A stretch of 40,933 bases of DNA from Acidimicrobiaceae bacterium (GCA_003136415.1 PLEI01000074.1:1-40933); one strand, 5' to 3'. Positions 26,247 through 35,219 are shown, counted from the first letter of the stretch. Numbers and translations are program-made. The notes: generated from the letters alone by a model not told the origin.

Positions 26247-26756
26247 ATGGAGATACGACTGATTCAATCAGAGGAATGTGCGACTCTGGGCCACATCACG
26301 TTAGACGCGTATCGCCAACTCAATGGCTCCGAACCACTCGGCCCCTACGCGGAAGAGCTGCTCGACGTGCAAACGCGAAGTTTCGATTCCGAGGTGTACG
26401 TCGCTCTCGACAACGGCGGCCGACTCATGGGTGGCGTCACGTACGTGCCCGGTCCCGAGTGCGCGATGGCCGAGTTCCGCGACCCTGTCGCCTGCGGCAT
26501 TCGGATGCTCGCCGTCGATCCCGCGCTCCAGGGACGCGGCGCGGGTCGAGCGCTCGTGGAAAAGTGCGTGGCCCGCGCACGTGAACAGGGACGCGGACGG
26601 ATTATTCTGCATTCCGTACCCGCCATGACATTGGCACAAGCAATGTACGTGAAGATGGGCTTCGCTCGGGCACCGGAGCTCGACGAGTTCATCCACGAAA
26701 GCTCAGACCGCGACGGCGAGCCCTTGCACCTAAGCGCGTTTACCATGACGATATAG
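26247..26756 (+). CDS. GNAT-family N-acetyltransferase
   Basis: A 169-residue acetyltransferase. The acetyl-CoA site is IRMLAVDPALQGRGAGRALVEKCV (Q/RxxGxG/A in LQGRGAG, about residues 91-97), followed by the second half of the fold with YVKMGFARAPELDEF. The N-terminal half includes VYVALDNGGRLMGGVTYVPG. The substrate is unknown. It is divergent from the molybdopterin gene and stands alone. Confidence 0.88.
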   Translation: MEIRLIQSEECATLGHITLDAYRQLNGSEPLGPYAEELLDVQTRSFDSEVYVALDNGGRLMGGVTYVPGPECAMAEFRDPVACGIRMLAVDPALQGRGAGRALVEKCVARAREQGRGRIILHSVPAMTLAQAMYVKMGFARAPELDEFIHESSDRDGEPLHLSAFTMTI

Positions 26757-27002
26757 AGCTCACGTCTCGGACGAGAGCGTCGCGTGCCCGGTAACGACAA
26801 CCTTGAAGTCGTTCTGCTCGCCATCGTCGTCGTGGTGCATCTCGCCCCCCACCGTGGCGCGCCGCAGGTGGTACCCCCGCGAGCCCAGTGACGCTGTGCA
26901 CTTCCGGCCCGGTCAAGAAGAATGCCGTAGTGCGAATCGCCGGCATCACTCCGAGAAGGAGTCGCAGCGACGTACGATCAATTCCGAAACCGGGAGTCGA
27001 CA
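26757..27002 (-). other. Gap with two minus-strand coding-like fragments in different frames
   Basis: Read on the minus strand, one frame starts at 27003 with MSTPGFGIDRTSLRLLLG and continues to EVHSVTG. The next frame over then reads GYHLRRATVGGE, HHDDDGEQNDFKVVVTGH and ends LSSET before a stop near 26755. The second piece looks more protein-like than random GC-rich DNA. Together they could be a gene of about 80 codons broken by one frameshift, or simply non-coding DNA. I cannot assign a family. Confidence 0.25.
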
Positions 27003-28025
27003 TCAGTCACATGCGTTCGCCGCGTCGATCAGGTCACGCAGGATACGCCGCAATTCCACCGTCGTCTTGTCCGCCTTGACGTGCACCTCAGAGGTGATGT
27101 CGAGTGGCAGCGCCAGGTCGTAGTAGCGAGACTGCAGAGCCAAGTCTTCGTTGACCACCGCTACCTCGAAGGCAATCGCTTCGCGCAAGCGCTCGCTGGA
27201 GCCTTCGAGATCGTCGCGCCAGATGGATGAATAGATCCTCACCGTCTCGTCGTCCACGGGAACCAGGAAGAAGCCAATAACGTTGGTGCCGCCCGAATCA
27301 AGGAAGTCGAGGGCGAGTTCCAAATGGTACGGAGCGACGTAGCGATACGTGAGTCGACGGCGCTGGATGAGCGCGCGTGTACCCGCAGCGACGCCGGGGT
27401 CCTCGCGGTTGGCGAAGTGGTGCTCGTAGACGGCCGAGAAGGTGTAGCCGTCACGTTCGACTGTGTAATGTCCCACCTCGGTGGCTTCGCCGGCGCCGAA
27501 GGTGCCGGTATGGACGAAGGCGAAGTGGGCCATGTCGAGGAAATTGTCGGCCAACAGACCCGCATTGGCGCGCGTCACGATGGGTTCGAGGTCACCTCGC
27601 TCGAATGCCGGATCGGCGTCAGAGGCGAGCGACGGCAGCGGCGTGAGGGGCGACTCGGGGGCGACGAAGACCATCCCGTGTGATTCAGCGAAGGCGAAGG
27701 GGCCGCTCAGCTCCGCGCGAGCCGGCAGCGTCGCGTTGGGTCCCAACGACGGAATCTCCACGCACTTGCCCTGCGCATCGAAGACCCACCCGTGATACGC
27801 GCAACGTAACTTCTCGCCCTCACAAGTACCGAGCGACAATGGCGCAAAACGGTGGGGACAACGGTCGTAAAAGACCCGCAGACCGTCGCTGGGAGAGCGG
27901 TACACCACGTAGGGCTCGCCCATCAGGGTGAACGCCCGGGGCTGGGAGGTGGCTTCGCTCGAGCGGCACAACGGGTGCCACGCTCGGCGAAGGGCGACGT
28001 CGACGTTACGCAGGCTGCGAGGCAT
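27003..28025 (-). CDS. Rieske 2Fe-2S aromatic ring-hydroxylating-type oxygenase
   Basis: A 340-residue Rieske oxygenase. The 2Fe-2S ligands are C56-x-H58 (RCPHRF) and C75-x2-H78 (CAYHGW). The mononuclear iron site is in LLADNFLDMAHFAFVH (D-x2-H-x4-H). Overall it resembles VanA/pheophorbide-a-oxygenase-like single-component oxygenases. I chose ATG 28025, not the longer frame to 28124, because TACGAT lies exactly 6 bases before it (leaderless signal). No reductase gene is adjacent and the substrate is unknown. It is clearly different from the VanA-like protein at 11935. Confidence 0.87.
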   Translation of the reverse strand: MPRSLRNVDVALRRAWHPLCRSSEATSQPRAFTLMGEPYVVYRSPSDGLRVFYDRCPHRFAPLSLGTCEGEKLRCAYHGWVFDAQGKCVEIPSLGPNATLPARAELSGPFAFAESHGMVFVAPESPLTPLPSLASDADPAFERGDLEPIVTRANAGLLADNFLDMAHFAFVHTGTFGAGEATEVGHYTVERDGYTFSAVYEHHFANREDPGVAAGTRALIQRRRLTYRYVAPYHLELALDFLDSGGTNVIGFFLVPVDDETVRIYSSIWRDDLEGSSERLREAIAFEVAVVNEDLALQSRYYDLALPLDITSEVHVKADKTTVELRRILRDLIDAANACD

Positions 28026-28031
28026 CCGTGC

Positions 28032-28037
28032 ATCGTA
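28032..28037 (-). promoter_or_regulatory. -10 box of a leaderless promoter for the second Rieske gene
   Basis: On the minus strand TACGAT-GCACGG-ATG places a TANNNT box 6 bases before the start codon at 28025. The box is identical to the TACGAT before the TetR gene at 1602. Confidence 0.55.
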
Positions 28038-28096
28038 CTGGCGCCACGTGTCGGGTCGAAGAACTCGCCCCCGAGGGGTCGCCGACAGCAACCGAC

Positions 28097-28732
28097 TTAG
28101 TCGTTCTCCACCGTGAACTCCCACGTCATCACCGGTCGACCCGCCGGCGCCCAGCGGATGCTGCCTGAGCCGATTGCCAGATATTCGCGCACTTTCACCC
28201 GCACTCGAGAACGAGCCGGGACTTCGACACTCGTACGACCACCCACGAAAGTGGCCGGGCGATACACCGTGCCGTTGCCATCGATCAGGGCAAAGTCACT
28301 CGCGTGCAGGGGAACGACACCAGACGTGTTCTCCAGGGTGATGGTGAGCGTCGCGGTCGTATACGGGGGCGGGGGCGCCACGAAGGGGGGAACTTGCGGT
28401 CCGGTCATGGTGGCCCACGTGCTTCCAGTGGGCAGCGCAACTTTGACGAGATCGCCCTCGATCCCGAGTTGAGGATGGGCCGGACTCGCTGCTAAAGCCT
28501 GGCCAGTAGCCAATGTTGACCGGGGCAGCCAACTCGGTAGTCCCCCGTAGGCGTAGTGCGCGGTGCTCGTCGCACTCGAAGCGTCCGACGCAACGGTCCG
28601 GTAGACGACGACTCCCAGCAGCGCGGCGGCCGCGACGACCACGGCAAGCAGCGAACGGAGGCCGGCGCGAGACCGACCCCCGTTCGCGGATGCGACTTGC
28701 GATGTATTCGCGTGCCTCCACGTTGCTTTCAC
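28097..28732 (-). CDS. Membrane-anchored hypothetical protein with a DUF4352-like domain
   Basis: A protein of about 211 residues that I do not recognise by name. After a short basic N-terminus there is one membrane segment, LRSLLAVVVAAAALLGVVVY. The C-terminal half contains TATLTITLENTSGVVPLHASDF, ALIDGNGTVYRPATF and VPARSRVRVKVREYLAIG, a pattern of immunoglobulin-like secreted proteins such as DUF4352. The in-frame GTG 28732, 4 bases after the stop of the phosphoesterase gene, is the most likely start; the frame continues upstream but only inside that gene. It is probably co-transcribed with the phosphoesterase and anchored outside the membrane. Function unknown. Confidence 0.7.
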   Translation of the reverse strand: MKATWRHANTSQVASANGGRSRAGLRSLLAVVVAAAALLGVVVYRTVASDASSATSTAHYAYGGLPSWLPRSTLATGQALAASPAHPQLGIEGDLVKVALPTGSTWATMTGPQVPPFVAPPPPYTTATLTITLENTSGVVPLHASDFALIDGNGTVYRPATFVGGRTSVEVPARSRVRVKVREYLAIGSGSIRWAPAGRPVMTWEFTVEND

Positions 28733-28736
28733 CTCG

Positions 28737-30596
28737 TTAGTGGCGCCGACGAGGCTCGTAGTTGTTGAACACATCGCTCCCGAAGGCCTTGAGTCCGGGC
28801 TGGGCGGCGAAGCCGATGTGGCCCTCGCCGTCGAGACCCGGTGACGCCGAGGCCACGTGGAACATGTTCTCCATCGAGCGCAGCCAGCTGTAGTGGTTGT
28901 AGAAGGTGGCATCGGTCGAACCAGGCGTGATGAACTTACTGATCAAGACCGCTCCCACGTCGCCGCCGCCGTTGGTGGCACTAGTGGCGTTGTAGAGCAG
29001 GTCGCCCGTCAGAGTCTCACTGGCCAGCGTGATGCTGGTGACCGGTCCCGTCGGCGATGCCGGCACGCCATTGACGAACAGCTCGAAGGTGCTGTGGACC
29101 GCGCAGGAGTTCGAACAGCCGGCCCCATTGGGCAGCGTGGCGACGTCGGGAGTGTTGTACACCGCTCCCACGGTCGCGCCCGCCGGGATGTTCACTCCAC
29201 TCACGCCGCGCCCCTGATCGAGAATTGTGATGGCCGGGTCGCTCACGTACGACGATCCCGCCGCTCCACTGGCCACGTCCGTGCGCGCCGCGGGCGTCGA
29301 ACCCGCACCGCCCATGACCAGGCCCGCGATAGCCGGATTGCGGTCGACGTACGCGTTGTCACCCGGTCCGGGCAGCAACTGGTTGCCCGAGGCGTCCGTG
29401 GCGAGGGGCGTGTTGGGACCGGTGGGCTCGTAGTTCACATTCTTGCCGTACAAGTTCTCACCAGCGGTGTCCGCGAGAATCGACGACGCCGCGGTGGCGG
29501 GATCGGTCGTGGAGTTGGTGAAGCTGTTGGCGGTGAACGTGAACGCGGGGAATCCCTCGTCGAAGGACACGTCAATCAATCCGTTGTCCTTGAACGCCGG
29601 TGAGGATTCAATCTCGGGGATGATGTGCTGGAGGAACAGGTCCGACGCGTAGAGACCACCGGTGTAGTTGATCGGCGCGTTGGGCGTGTTGGGGTCGGAG
29701 AAGCCGCCCGACAGGTTGTTGCCGTGACATACCGCGTCGTGGGCGTCGGAGCAGTTGTTCGGTGAGATCCAGCTGAACTGCGGAGTCGTCGCTTCGCTCT
29801 GCAGGTCGGCGTAGAGACCGCTGGTCGAGTCAAAGAGGTTCGCCACGTGCGCCGAGGAACAGTTAGCCGTCGGATTGTCGACGAGTGAGTGAAACCACGG
29901 CAGCGGGAAGTGCTTGGGCACGTACTGGTCCGTGGCATTCGCGCTCCCCGGGTTGGTCACCGGAGTCGTCGTGGGGTTCAGGCTCGGCGCGCCACAGGCA
30001 CTGACCGCGTGGGTCTGTCCGGTGCCGTCGCTATTGCCGAGGTCCTGGGCGTACGCCTTCCACGAGACCCCCGCGGACGAGAGTTGGTTGAAGAGTGTCG
30101 GCACACTCGAGGGATACACGCAGCCCGCACCAATCGTGTAGGGCGTGCCGCTCGCGACGTACTGACCAAAGTTGGGGCTCGACGGGTTGGTGTCGAGTGC
30201 GCCGGCCATGTCCTTGTAGGTCGGGCAGTCGTTCTGCGTGTCGACCTGAGGAGCTTGGCCCGACGCCAGCGCGACGTAGTTGTCCAAGCTGAAGTGCCCG
30301 GTGCCGTAGTAGTTCGTGAGCAATGTGCCCTGCGAGGGCAGCGTCTTCCACAAGTACGTGTTGTTGTTGAGCCCGGTGAAGGACGCGTCATAGGACTTGT
30401 TCTCCAGGATAATGAACCAGACGTGCTTGATGGGTGGCAACGATGAATGCGACTCGTCCTTCGACGAGGAGGCGACAGCGGACGGGATCCCGGTCATCAA
30501 CAACAAGACCGTGGCGAGAGCCATACTGACAGTGATAAAGGAACGGCGACGCATCACCGTTCGAAGGGATAATGCATATCGGGTGGTTGTGGTCAT
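28737..30596 (-). CDS. Secreted phosphoesterase (phospholipase C / acid phosphatase-like family)
   Basis: A 619-residue exported enzyme of the phosphoesterase (PF04185-type) family. The N-terminus MRRRSFITVSMALATVLLLM followed by an A/S-rich region is a signal peptide. The start of the mature part, IKHVWFIILENKSYDASF, carries the ILENxS/H metal and nucleophile region. Later blocks are FSWISPNNCSDAHDAVC, LIDVSFDEGFP and a C-terminal YNHYSWLRSMENMF, all family-typical. It would hydrolyse phosphoesters outside the cell; the substrate (lipid or nucleotide) cannot be told. The gene is divergent from an HtrA-like protease, and both sides carry a TTAAGAAC box. ATG 30596. Confidence 0.87.
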   Translation of the reverse strand: MTTTTRYALSLRTVMRRRSFITVSMALATVLLLMTGIPSAVASSSKDESHSSLPPIKHVWFIILENKSYDASFTGLNNNTYLWKTLPSQGTLLTNYYGTGHFSLDNYVALASGQAPQVDTQNDCPTYKDMAGALDTNPSSPNFGQYVASGTPYTIGAGCVYPSSVPTLFNQLSSAGVSWKAYAQDLGNSDGTGQTHAVSACGAPSLNPTTTPVTNPGSANATDQYVPKHFPLPWFHSLVDNPTANCSSAHVANLFDSTSGLYADLQSEATTPQFSWISPNNCSDAHDAVCHGNNLSGGFSDPNTPNAPINYTGGLYASDLFLQHIIPEIESSPAFKDNGLIDVSFDEGFPAFTFTANSFTNSTTDPATAASSILADTAGENLYGKNVNYEPTGPNTPLATDASGNQLLPGPGDNAYVDRNPAIAGLVMGGAGSTPAARTDVASGAAGSSYVSDPAITILDQGRGVSGVNIPAGATVGAVYNTPDVATLPNGAGCSNSCAVHSTFELFVNGVPASPTGPVTSITLASETLTGDLLYNATSATNGGGDVGAVLISKFITPGSTDATFYNHYSWLRSMENMFHVASASPGLDGEGHIGFAAQPGLKAFGSDVFNNYEPRRRH

Positions 30597-30864
30597 GTGC
30601 CACTTTTTAATAAGACAAGGTTAAGAACGACCCACTGGAAGGTGAGCACGGTGCAACTCTCTTGCACCAGTTCTGAGGAATCTCACGACCGGCTCGGTCA
30701 TCGCCGTGCACTGGTGCGCGGCTGGCGAATCTCACAGGATTTTCACAAGTTGTGAGTCGCACATCTCCTCGTCGGACCAGATTTAGGTTGTTCTTAATCC
30801 GGCGCTACCCCACCTTCACCAACGACCCTCATAATGAAATCACTGACCCGCGGTAGGAGGCCCC
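30597..30864. promoter_or_regulatory. Divergent regulatory region with inverted TTAAGAAC boxes and a hairpin
   Basis: GGTTAAGAACGACC (30619-30632, plus strand) and GGATTAAGAACAACC (minus strand, 30800-30786) are near-identical motifs in opposite orientation, about 155 bases apart, each on the side of one of the two divergent genes. Between them GGTGCAA-CTCTC-TTGCACC (30650-30668) is a perfect 7-bp inverted repeat. On the plus strand CATAAT (near 30830) may be the -10 box of the protease gene, whose ribosome site TAGGAGG lies before ATG 30865. Confidence 0.5.
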
Positions 30865-32169
30865 ATGGACTGGACGACGCACAACGACGACGAGAGCTCT
30901 GACGCTACGGAAGTTTCGGAATCTCCCGAATTCCCCCGTAGCACGAACACTCGCGGCGCAGCCGGCCGAACCGCCCTCTTAGTCACCGGTGGCCTCGTCC
31001 TCGTCGCCGCAATAGGTGGCTCGGGATTCCTCGTCGGACACTACGTGAGAGGGCACCCCTCGAGTACGGCGATTGGTACATTCCCCCGCAGCCAGTTCCC
31101 CCAGTTCCCCTCGGGCGGATTTGGCAACCTACCTAGTGGCGGCTCGACCGTGACCCCAACCACACTGCCGGCCAACGCTCCCTCGTCGGCCGCCGCGGCC
31201 AAGATCGCCGCCAAGGTGAATCCCGGGATTGCCGACATTTTGACCACGTCCAAGTACCAGTCGTCGAGTGCTGCGGGCACCGGAATGGTCCTTTCGTCGA
31301 ACGGGCTGGTCCTCACCAATAATCACGTCATCAACGGCGCCACCTCCATCAGCGTGCGCGTCGTCACGACCAACAAGACCTACAGCGCCAAAGTGTTGGG
31401 CTACAGCGTGACCAAGGACGTGGCCCTCCTGCAGCTGAGTGGCGCCTCAGGTCTCAGCGCGGTGAGCACCGCGGATTCGAATTCGGTCAGCGCGTCACAA
31501 CCCGTGGTGGGCATCGGCAACGCCGGCGGTGTCGGCGGGACGCCGAGCTACGCGCCGGGCGCCGTCGTTGCCACCAACCAGTCACTCACCGCATCGGACC
31601 CGAGCAACCTCACCGGCGCCGAGAAGCTCTCGGGAATGATCCAGGTCGCCGCCAACATCCAACCCGGCGACTCCGGTGGCCCGCTGGTCAACACTCAAGG
31701 CCAGGTCATCGGTATGGACACCGCGGGGTCGTCAACGGGCTCGGGTGTCGGCTACGACGACCGGTACTCTACGGCTAGTGAGGGTTACGCGATTCCGATC
31801 GACACCGCCCTCGCCGTCGTGCACACCATTGAGAGCGGCACCTCGACCACGACAGTCCACGTGGGTGCGACGCCCATCCTCGGCGTCGAGATCAGCCCCA
31901 CTCTCTCGGGCTACGAGGGCTTTAACAACAGCCCCGTGGCGGGCGTGCAGATCGCCGGACTAGCCGCCGCAACTCCCGCGGCCTCATCGGGTCTCGTCGC
32001 CGGTGACGTCATCACCGCACTCAACGGCCAGACCGTGACGAGCGCCACGCAGCTCTCGGCCATCGTCCAAACGCTCACTCCGGGCGACAGCATTAAAGTC
32101 AGCTACACCACGGTGGGTGGCACGACGCGAACCATTAACGTGGCACTCATCGCGGGACCGGCTCTCTAG
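30865..32169 (+). CDS. HtrA/DegP-like S1C serine protease with PDZ domain, membrane-anchored
   Basis: A 434-residue trypsin-fold protease for envelope protein quality control. An acidic cytoplasmic N-terminus precedes one membrane helix (about 36-58), a Pro/Gly/Ser linker (about 65-105) and the protease domain. The catalytic triad is His154 (LTNNHVING), Asp185 (TKDVALLQL) and Ser270 (QPGDSGGPLV). A PDZ domain follows at about 340-430 (ASSGLVAGDVITALNGQTVTS). The layout matches PepD/DegP-type proteins of Actinobacteria. TAGGAGG gives a strong ribosome site before the ATG, and a perfect 14-bp hairpin terminator follows the stop. Confidence 0.93.
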   Translation: MDWTTHNDDESSDATEVSESPEFPRSTNTRGAAGRTALLVTGGLVLVAAIGGSGFLVGHYVRGHPSSTAIGTFPRSQFPQFPSGGFGNLPSGGSTVTPTTLPANAPSSAAAAKIAAKVNPGIADILTTSKYQSSSAAGTGMVLSSNGLVLTNNHVINGATSISVRVVTTNKTYSAKVLGYSVTKDVALLQLSGASGLSAVSTADSNSVSASQPVVGIGNAGGVGGTPSYAPGAVVATNQSLTASDPSNLTGAEKLSGMIQVAANIQPGDSGGPLVNTQGQVIGMDTAGSSTGSGVGYDDRYSTASEGYAIPIDTALAVVHTIESGTSTTTVHVGATPILGVEISPTLSGYEGFNNSPVAGVQIAGLAAATPAASSGLVAGDVITALNGQTVTSATQLSAIVQTLTPGDSIKVSYTTVGGTTRTINVALIAGPAL

Positions 32170-32214
32170 AGACGGGTCCCGTCAGAATCCGCACGCGGGC
32201 GCAAGCGGACAACA

Positions 32215-32246
32215 CTGAGGGCGGGGGCGCAAGCCCCCGCCCTCAG
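32215..32246. terminator. Perfect 14-bp hairpin after the HtrA-like gene
   Basis: CTGAGGGCGGGGGC (32215-32228), loop GCAA, and GCCCCCGCCCTCAG (32233-32246). It lies 46 bases after the protease stop and 21 bases after the convergent cupredoxin stop, so it can serve both. There is no T-tract, as is usual for high-GC hairpin terminators. Confidence 0.8.
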
Positions 32247-32266
32247 CCATTCGCCAGGGGAACGGA

Positions 32267-32548
32267 TCAAGTCACCCGGAGAGTCGCCACCATGAATTGG
32301 TGGACGAAGCAGTAGTAGTGGTACACGCCCTTCTTCTCGGGAGCGCGGAACGACGTGGTCTGGTGGTGACCAATGTTTCCAGTAGTGAACTGATGAACCG
32401 CCGCGGTCATCGTGTGGACCACGTTGTCGCGGCTGGTCACCTTGATCAGCTCCCCAGGGGGAACACTCAGAGTCTTTGGCGCGAAGCCTCGGATCGGCAA
32501 AGAACGAATTCGAAAAGGGATTGAGCGAGTCCGAGCCGGCGGAGCCAA
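32267..32548 (-). CDS. Cupredoxin-like copper protein, N-terminus uncertain
   Basis: A protein of about 93 residues holding a full small cupredoxin domain. Copper ligands are visible: His45 in NVVHTMTA, then Cys80, His83 and Met86 in YYCFVHQFM. IRGFAPKTLSVPPGELIKV is the usual domain start. Oddly there is no signal peptide in this frame, although such proteins are normally exported; the only start is a TTG at 32548, and the frame upstream closes at the previous gene. One neighbouring frame contains WLRRLGLAQSLFEFVL, which looks like a leader peptide, so a frameshift may have separated leader and domain. Confidence 0.65.
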   Translation of the reverse strand: MAPPARTRSIPFRIRSLPIRGFAPKTLSVPPGELIKVTSRDNVVHTMTAAVHQFTTGNIGHHQTTSFRAPEKKGVYHYYCFVHQFMVATLRVT

Positions 32549-32585
32549 CTCGCCACGTCGTGGACTCCCAGTACGAGTCCACGCC

Positions 32586-33074
32586 CTAGTGGTTCATGCC
32601 TCCGATCTTGGTGACGGGACCCTCATACGACCAGGGAAAGTCGATCCACCGGTCGGTCGTCTTCCAGGAATAGTCGGGCACGATGACTGACTGGGGCTTC
32701 TGGTAGAGGACGGCCGAGCGCACTTCGCGAACGGTCTCCGCGCAGAACTCAGTCACCATTTTGAGCGTGTGACCGGAGTCCGCGACGTCATCGGCGATGA
32801 GCACCACCGCACCCGAGAGATCAACCTTGCTCGGCACCGGCGGTAGGACGACCGGCATCTCCAGGCGCTCGTCGATGCCGGTGTAGAACTCCACCGACAT
32901 GATGAAGGCGTTCTTTACCCCCAGCGCGTACCCCAGCCCCGCACCGAGAAAGAACCCTCCGCGCGCGATGCTGAGCACGATGTCGGGAGCGAAGCCCGAA
33001 TCGCAGATTTCCTGGGCGAGGGCGCGCGTCGCGAGCCCAAAGTCCTCGTAGGTCAACCGTTCTCGTGGGGCCAT
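32586..33074 (-). CDS. Phosphoribosyltransferase (hypoxanthine/xanthine PRT-like)
   Basis: A 162-residue type I phosphoribosyltransferase. The PRPP-binding loop VVLIADDVADSGHTLKMV (about residues 90-107) is clear, and IVLSIARGGFFLGAGLGYALGV is the upstream PPi-loop region. It resembles xanthine-guanine or hypoxanthine PRTs used in purine salvage, though the base specificity cannot be read here. ATG 33074 is supported by a leaderless signal, TACCGT 6 bases upstream. The cupredoxin follows on the same strand within 40 bases. Confidence 0.87.
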   Translation of the reverse strand: MAPRERLTYEDFGLATRALAQEICDSGFAPDIVLSIARGGFFLGAGLGYALGVKNAFIMSVEFYTGIDERLEMPVVLPPVPSKVDLSGAVVLIADDVADSGHTLKMVTEFCAETVREVRSAVLYQKPQSVIVPDYSWKTTDRWIDFPWSYEGPVTKIGGMNH

Positions 33075-33080
33075 CTAAAA

Positions 33081-33086
33081 ACGGTA
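33081..33086 (-). promoter_or_regulatory. -10 box of a leaderless promoter for the phosphoribosyltransferase gene
   Basis: On the minus strand TACCGT-TTTTAG-ATG: a TANNNT box exactly 6 bases before the start codon, with no ribosome site between. Confidence 0.5.
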
Positions 33087-33154
33087 GACGATTCTGGCAC
33101 CTCGTTCATTCGGCGGCTCGTTCCCGTAGTGAATGGCATCGGGGCACCGATGGA

Positions 33155-33160
33155 TAGATT
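33155..33160 (+). promoter_or_regulatory. -10 box of a leaderless promoter for the aldo/keto reductase gene
   Basis: TAGATT-CCTTAA-ATG: a TANNNT box 6 bases before ATG 33167 and no Shine-Dalgarno sequence. Confidence 0.55.
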
Positions 33161-33166
33161 CCTTAA

Positions 33167-34156
33167 ATGGACTACATCACACTCGGTCACACCGGCCTCA
33201 AGGTGTCGCGAATCACTCTGGGTTGTATGAGCTACGGCGCTCCCTCACGCGGTCGCCAGACGTGGTCGATTGACCGCGATGAGGCCGCGCCCTACTTTCG
33301 CCAAGCTCTCGATGCCGGAATCAATTTCTTCGACACTGCCAATGTCTATTCTGACGGCACGTCCGAAGAGATCACTGGCGCGGCGCTGCTGTCCATGGTT
33401 CCGCGAGAAGAAGTGGTCATCGCCACCAAGGTGAACGGCCGGATGAATCGCGGCGCCAACGGAATGGGGCTATCGCGCAAATCAATCCTCGCCGAGATTG
33501 ACAACAGCCTGCGCCGACTCGGGACGGATTACGTCGATCTCTATCAAATCCACCGATGGGACTACGAGACGCCCATCGAGGAGACGCTCGAAGCGCTGCA
33601 CGACGTCGTGCGCGCAGGTAAGGCGCGTTACATCGGGGCATCATCGATGTTCGCCTGGCAGTTTGCTCAGGCTCTCTACGTCGCCGATCGAAACGGCTGG
33701 TCCCGGTTCGTCTCGATGCAGAACTACTACAACCTTCTCTACCGAGAAGAAGAGCGAGAGATGCTACCGCTGTGCGAGGACCAGGGCGTGGGCGTCATCC
33801 CCTGGAGCCCGTTGGCCCGCGGGCGCCTCACCCGTCCCTGGGACGCCACGACGGCGCGTTCCGAGAGCGACGATTTTGGTCGTTCTCTCTATAGCGACGT
33901 CGACAAGCCGGTCGTGGACGCCGTCAATCGCATCGCCCTCTCACGCGGTGTCGCTCCGGCACAAATTGCTCTGGCGTGGTTGCTCTCCAAGTCGATCGTC
34001 ACCAGTCCCATCGTCGGCGCGACCAAGCCGCACCACCTCGACGATGCGGTGGCGGCCCTGTCGATTGAGCTCGACGACGCCGAGATCGCCGCACTCGAAG
34101 AGTCCTACCGTCCCCATGAAGTGATGGGACTTGCAAGCCCCTCCTCGCGGCGCTAA
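33167..34156 (+). CDS. Aldo/keto reductase
   Basis: A 329-residue NADPH-dependent aldo/keto reductase with a TIM-barrel fold. The catalytic tetrad is complete: Asp56 and Tyr61 in [11 protein letters not shown], Lys88 in IATKVNG and His129 in [31 protein letters not shown] is the usual family N-terminus, and [16 protein letters not shown] near the end is the cofactor-binding block. It resembles the broad group of actinobacterial reductases with unknown substrate. A luciferase-like gene starts 11 bases after its stop, so the two may be co-transcribed. Confidence 0.92.
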   Translation: MDYITLGHTGLKVSRITLGCMSYGAPSRGRQTWSIDRDEAAPYFRQALDAGINFFDTANVYSDGTSEEITGAALLSMVPREEVVIATKVNGRMNRGANGMGLSRKSILAEIDNSLRRLGTDYVDLYQIHRWDYETPIEETLEALHDVVRAGKARYIGASSMFAWQFAQALYVADRNGWSRFVSMQNYYNLLYREEEREMLPLCEDQGVGVIPWSPLARGRLTRPWDATTARSESDDFGRSLYSDVDKPVVDAVNRIALSRGVAPAQIALAWLLSKSIVTSPIVGATKPHHLDDAVAALSIELDDAEIAALEESYRPHEVMGLASPSSRR

Positions 34157-34166
34157 CGCCGCCGCG

Positions 34167-35219
34167 ATGCCTCAGGTGCCCGCAGTGATTCCTCTCTCCG
34201 TTCTCGACCTCGCCACCGTCGCCTCGGGTTCCACCCCGGCGCAGGCCCTGCGCGACACCACCGCTATGGCCGTCGCCGTGGAACAGCTCGGGTACCGGCG
34301 TTTCTGGGTTGCCGAACACCACGCCATGGCCGCCGTCGCGAGTTCGGCACCCGCGGTATTGATCGCCCACCTGGCTAACGCAACAACGACGCTGCGCGTC
34401 GGCGCCGGCGGCGTGATGTTGCCCAATCACGCGCCGCTCGTGGTGGCCGAGCAATTCGCCACGCTCGAGGCGCTGCACCCGGGACGTATCGACCTGGGGC
34501 TCGGTCGTGCGCCCGGTACTGACCACGTCACGGCGCGAGCACTGCGGCGTGACGGCGACTTGCGCGCGACCACATTTCCCCATGACGTCGTCGAACTCAT
34601 CAGCTACCTCGTGCCTCAGGAGTCTCCCGTGCACCCCGCACCGACTCCGGGCGCCGGCTACCTCCCCGAAGTGTGGCTACTGGGTTCTTCGACCTATAGC
34701 GCCCAGCTCGCCGGGCAGCTCGGTCTACCCTTCTCCTTCGCGTACCACTTCGCCCCCGCGCAACTTGACCAGGCCGTCGAGACGTACCGCGCGCACTTCA
34801 CGTCGTCGCGCTTCCTCGACTACCCGCACCTGATGATCGCGACCTCGGTCATTTGCGCGGCCGATGACGCTCGTGCTCAGTGGCTGTCGGGATCGAGCGC
34901 CCTCAATATGCTCCAGCGCGCCCAGGGTCGGCCCGGCCCCTTACCCTCGCCCCACGAAGCCGCCGCCGTGGCGATGAGCGACGCGGACCGGGCCTACGTC
35001 ACCGAAGCACTCTCGACCCACTTCATTGGATCGCCCGAACGCGTGGTCGAGGGACTGCATCACCTCGTCACGCGCACCCACGCCGACGAGGTGATGGTGT
35101 CCACTCGGCTCCACGACGTGTCCGACCGTCGCACGTCGTTCGAATTACTCGCACGCGAGTGGGGTCTCGTCACCCTCGATGGCGGGTCGCGAAAGGGGGA
35201 AGTAACTCACGTGCCGTAA
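34167..35219 (+). CDS. Luciferase-like flavin-dependent monooxygenase
   Basis: A 350-residue protein of the bacterial luciferase-like (LLM) superfamily, MsnO8-like group. Typical blocks are [59 protein letters not shown] (outlined) and [16 protein letters not shown] or F420 dependence cannot be told from sequence alone. I chose ATG 34167 because the longer frame overlaps the aldo/keto reductase and its extra N-terminus is not family-like. No clear ribosome site is visible, which fits coupling to the upstream gene. Substrate unknown. Confidence 0.88.
   Translation: MPQVPAVIPLSVLDLATVASGSTPAQALRDTTAMAVAVEQLGYRRFWVAEHHAMAAVASSAPAVLIAHLANATTTLRVGAGGVMLPNHAPLVVAEQFATLEALHPGRIDLGLGRAPGTDHVTARALRRDGDLRATTFPHDVVELISYLVPQESPVHPAPTPGAGYLPEVWLLGSSTYSAQLAGQLGLPFSFAYHFAPAQLDQAVETYRAHFTSSRFLDYPHLMIATSVICAADDARAQWLSGSSALNMLQRAQGRPGPLPSPHEAAAVAMSDADRAYVTEALSTHFIGSPERVVEGLHHLVTRTHADEVMVSTRLHDVSDRRTSFELLAREWGLVTLDGGSRKGEVTHVP

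Noticed and set aside
29889..30446. 185-codon plus-strand frame opposite the phosphoesterase
   Set aside because: Arg/Val-rich shadow frame; the minus-strand gene has a signal peptide and clear family blocks.
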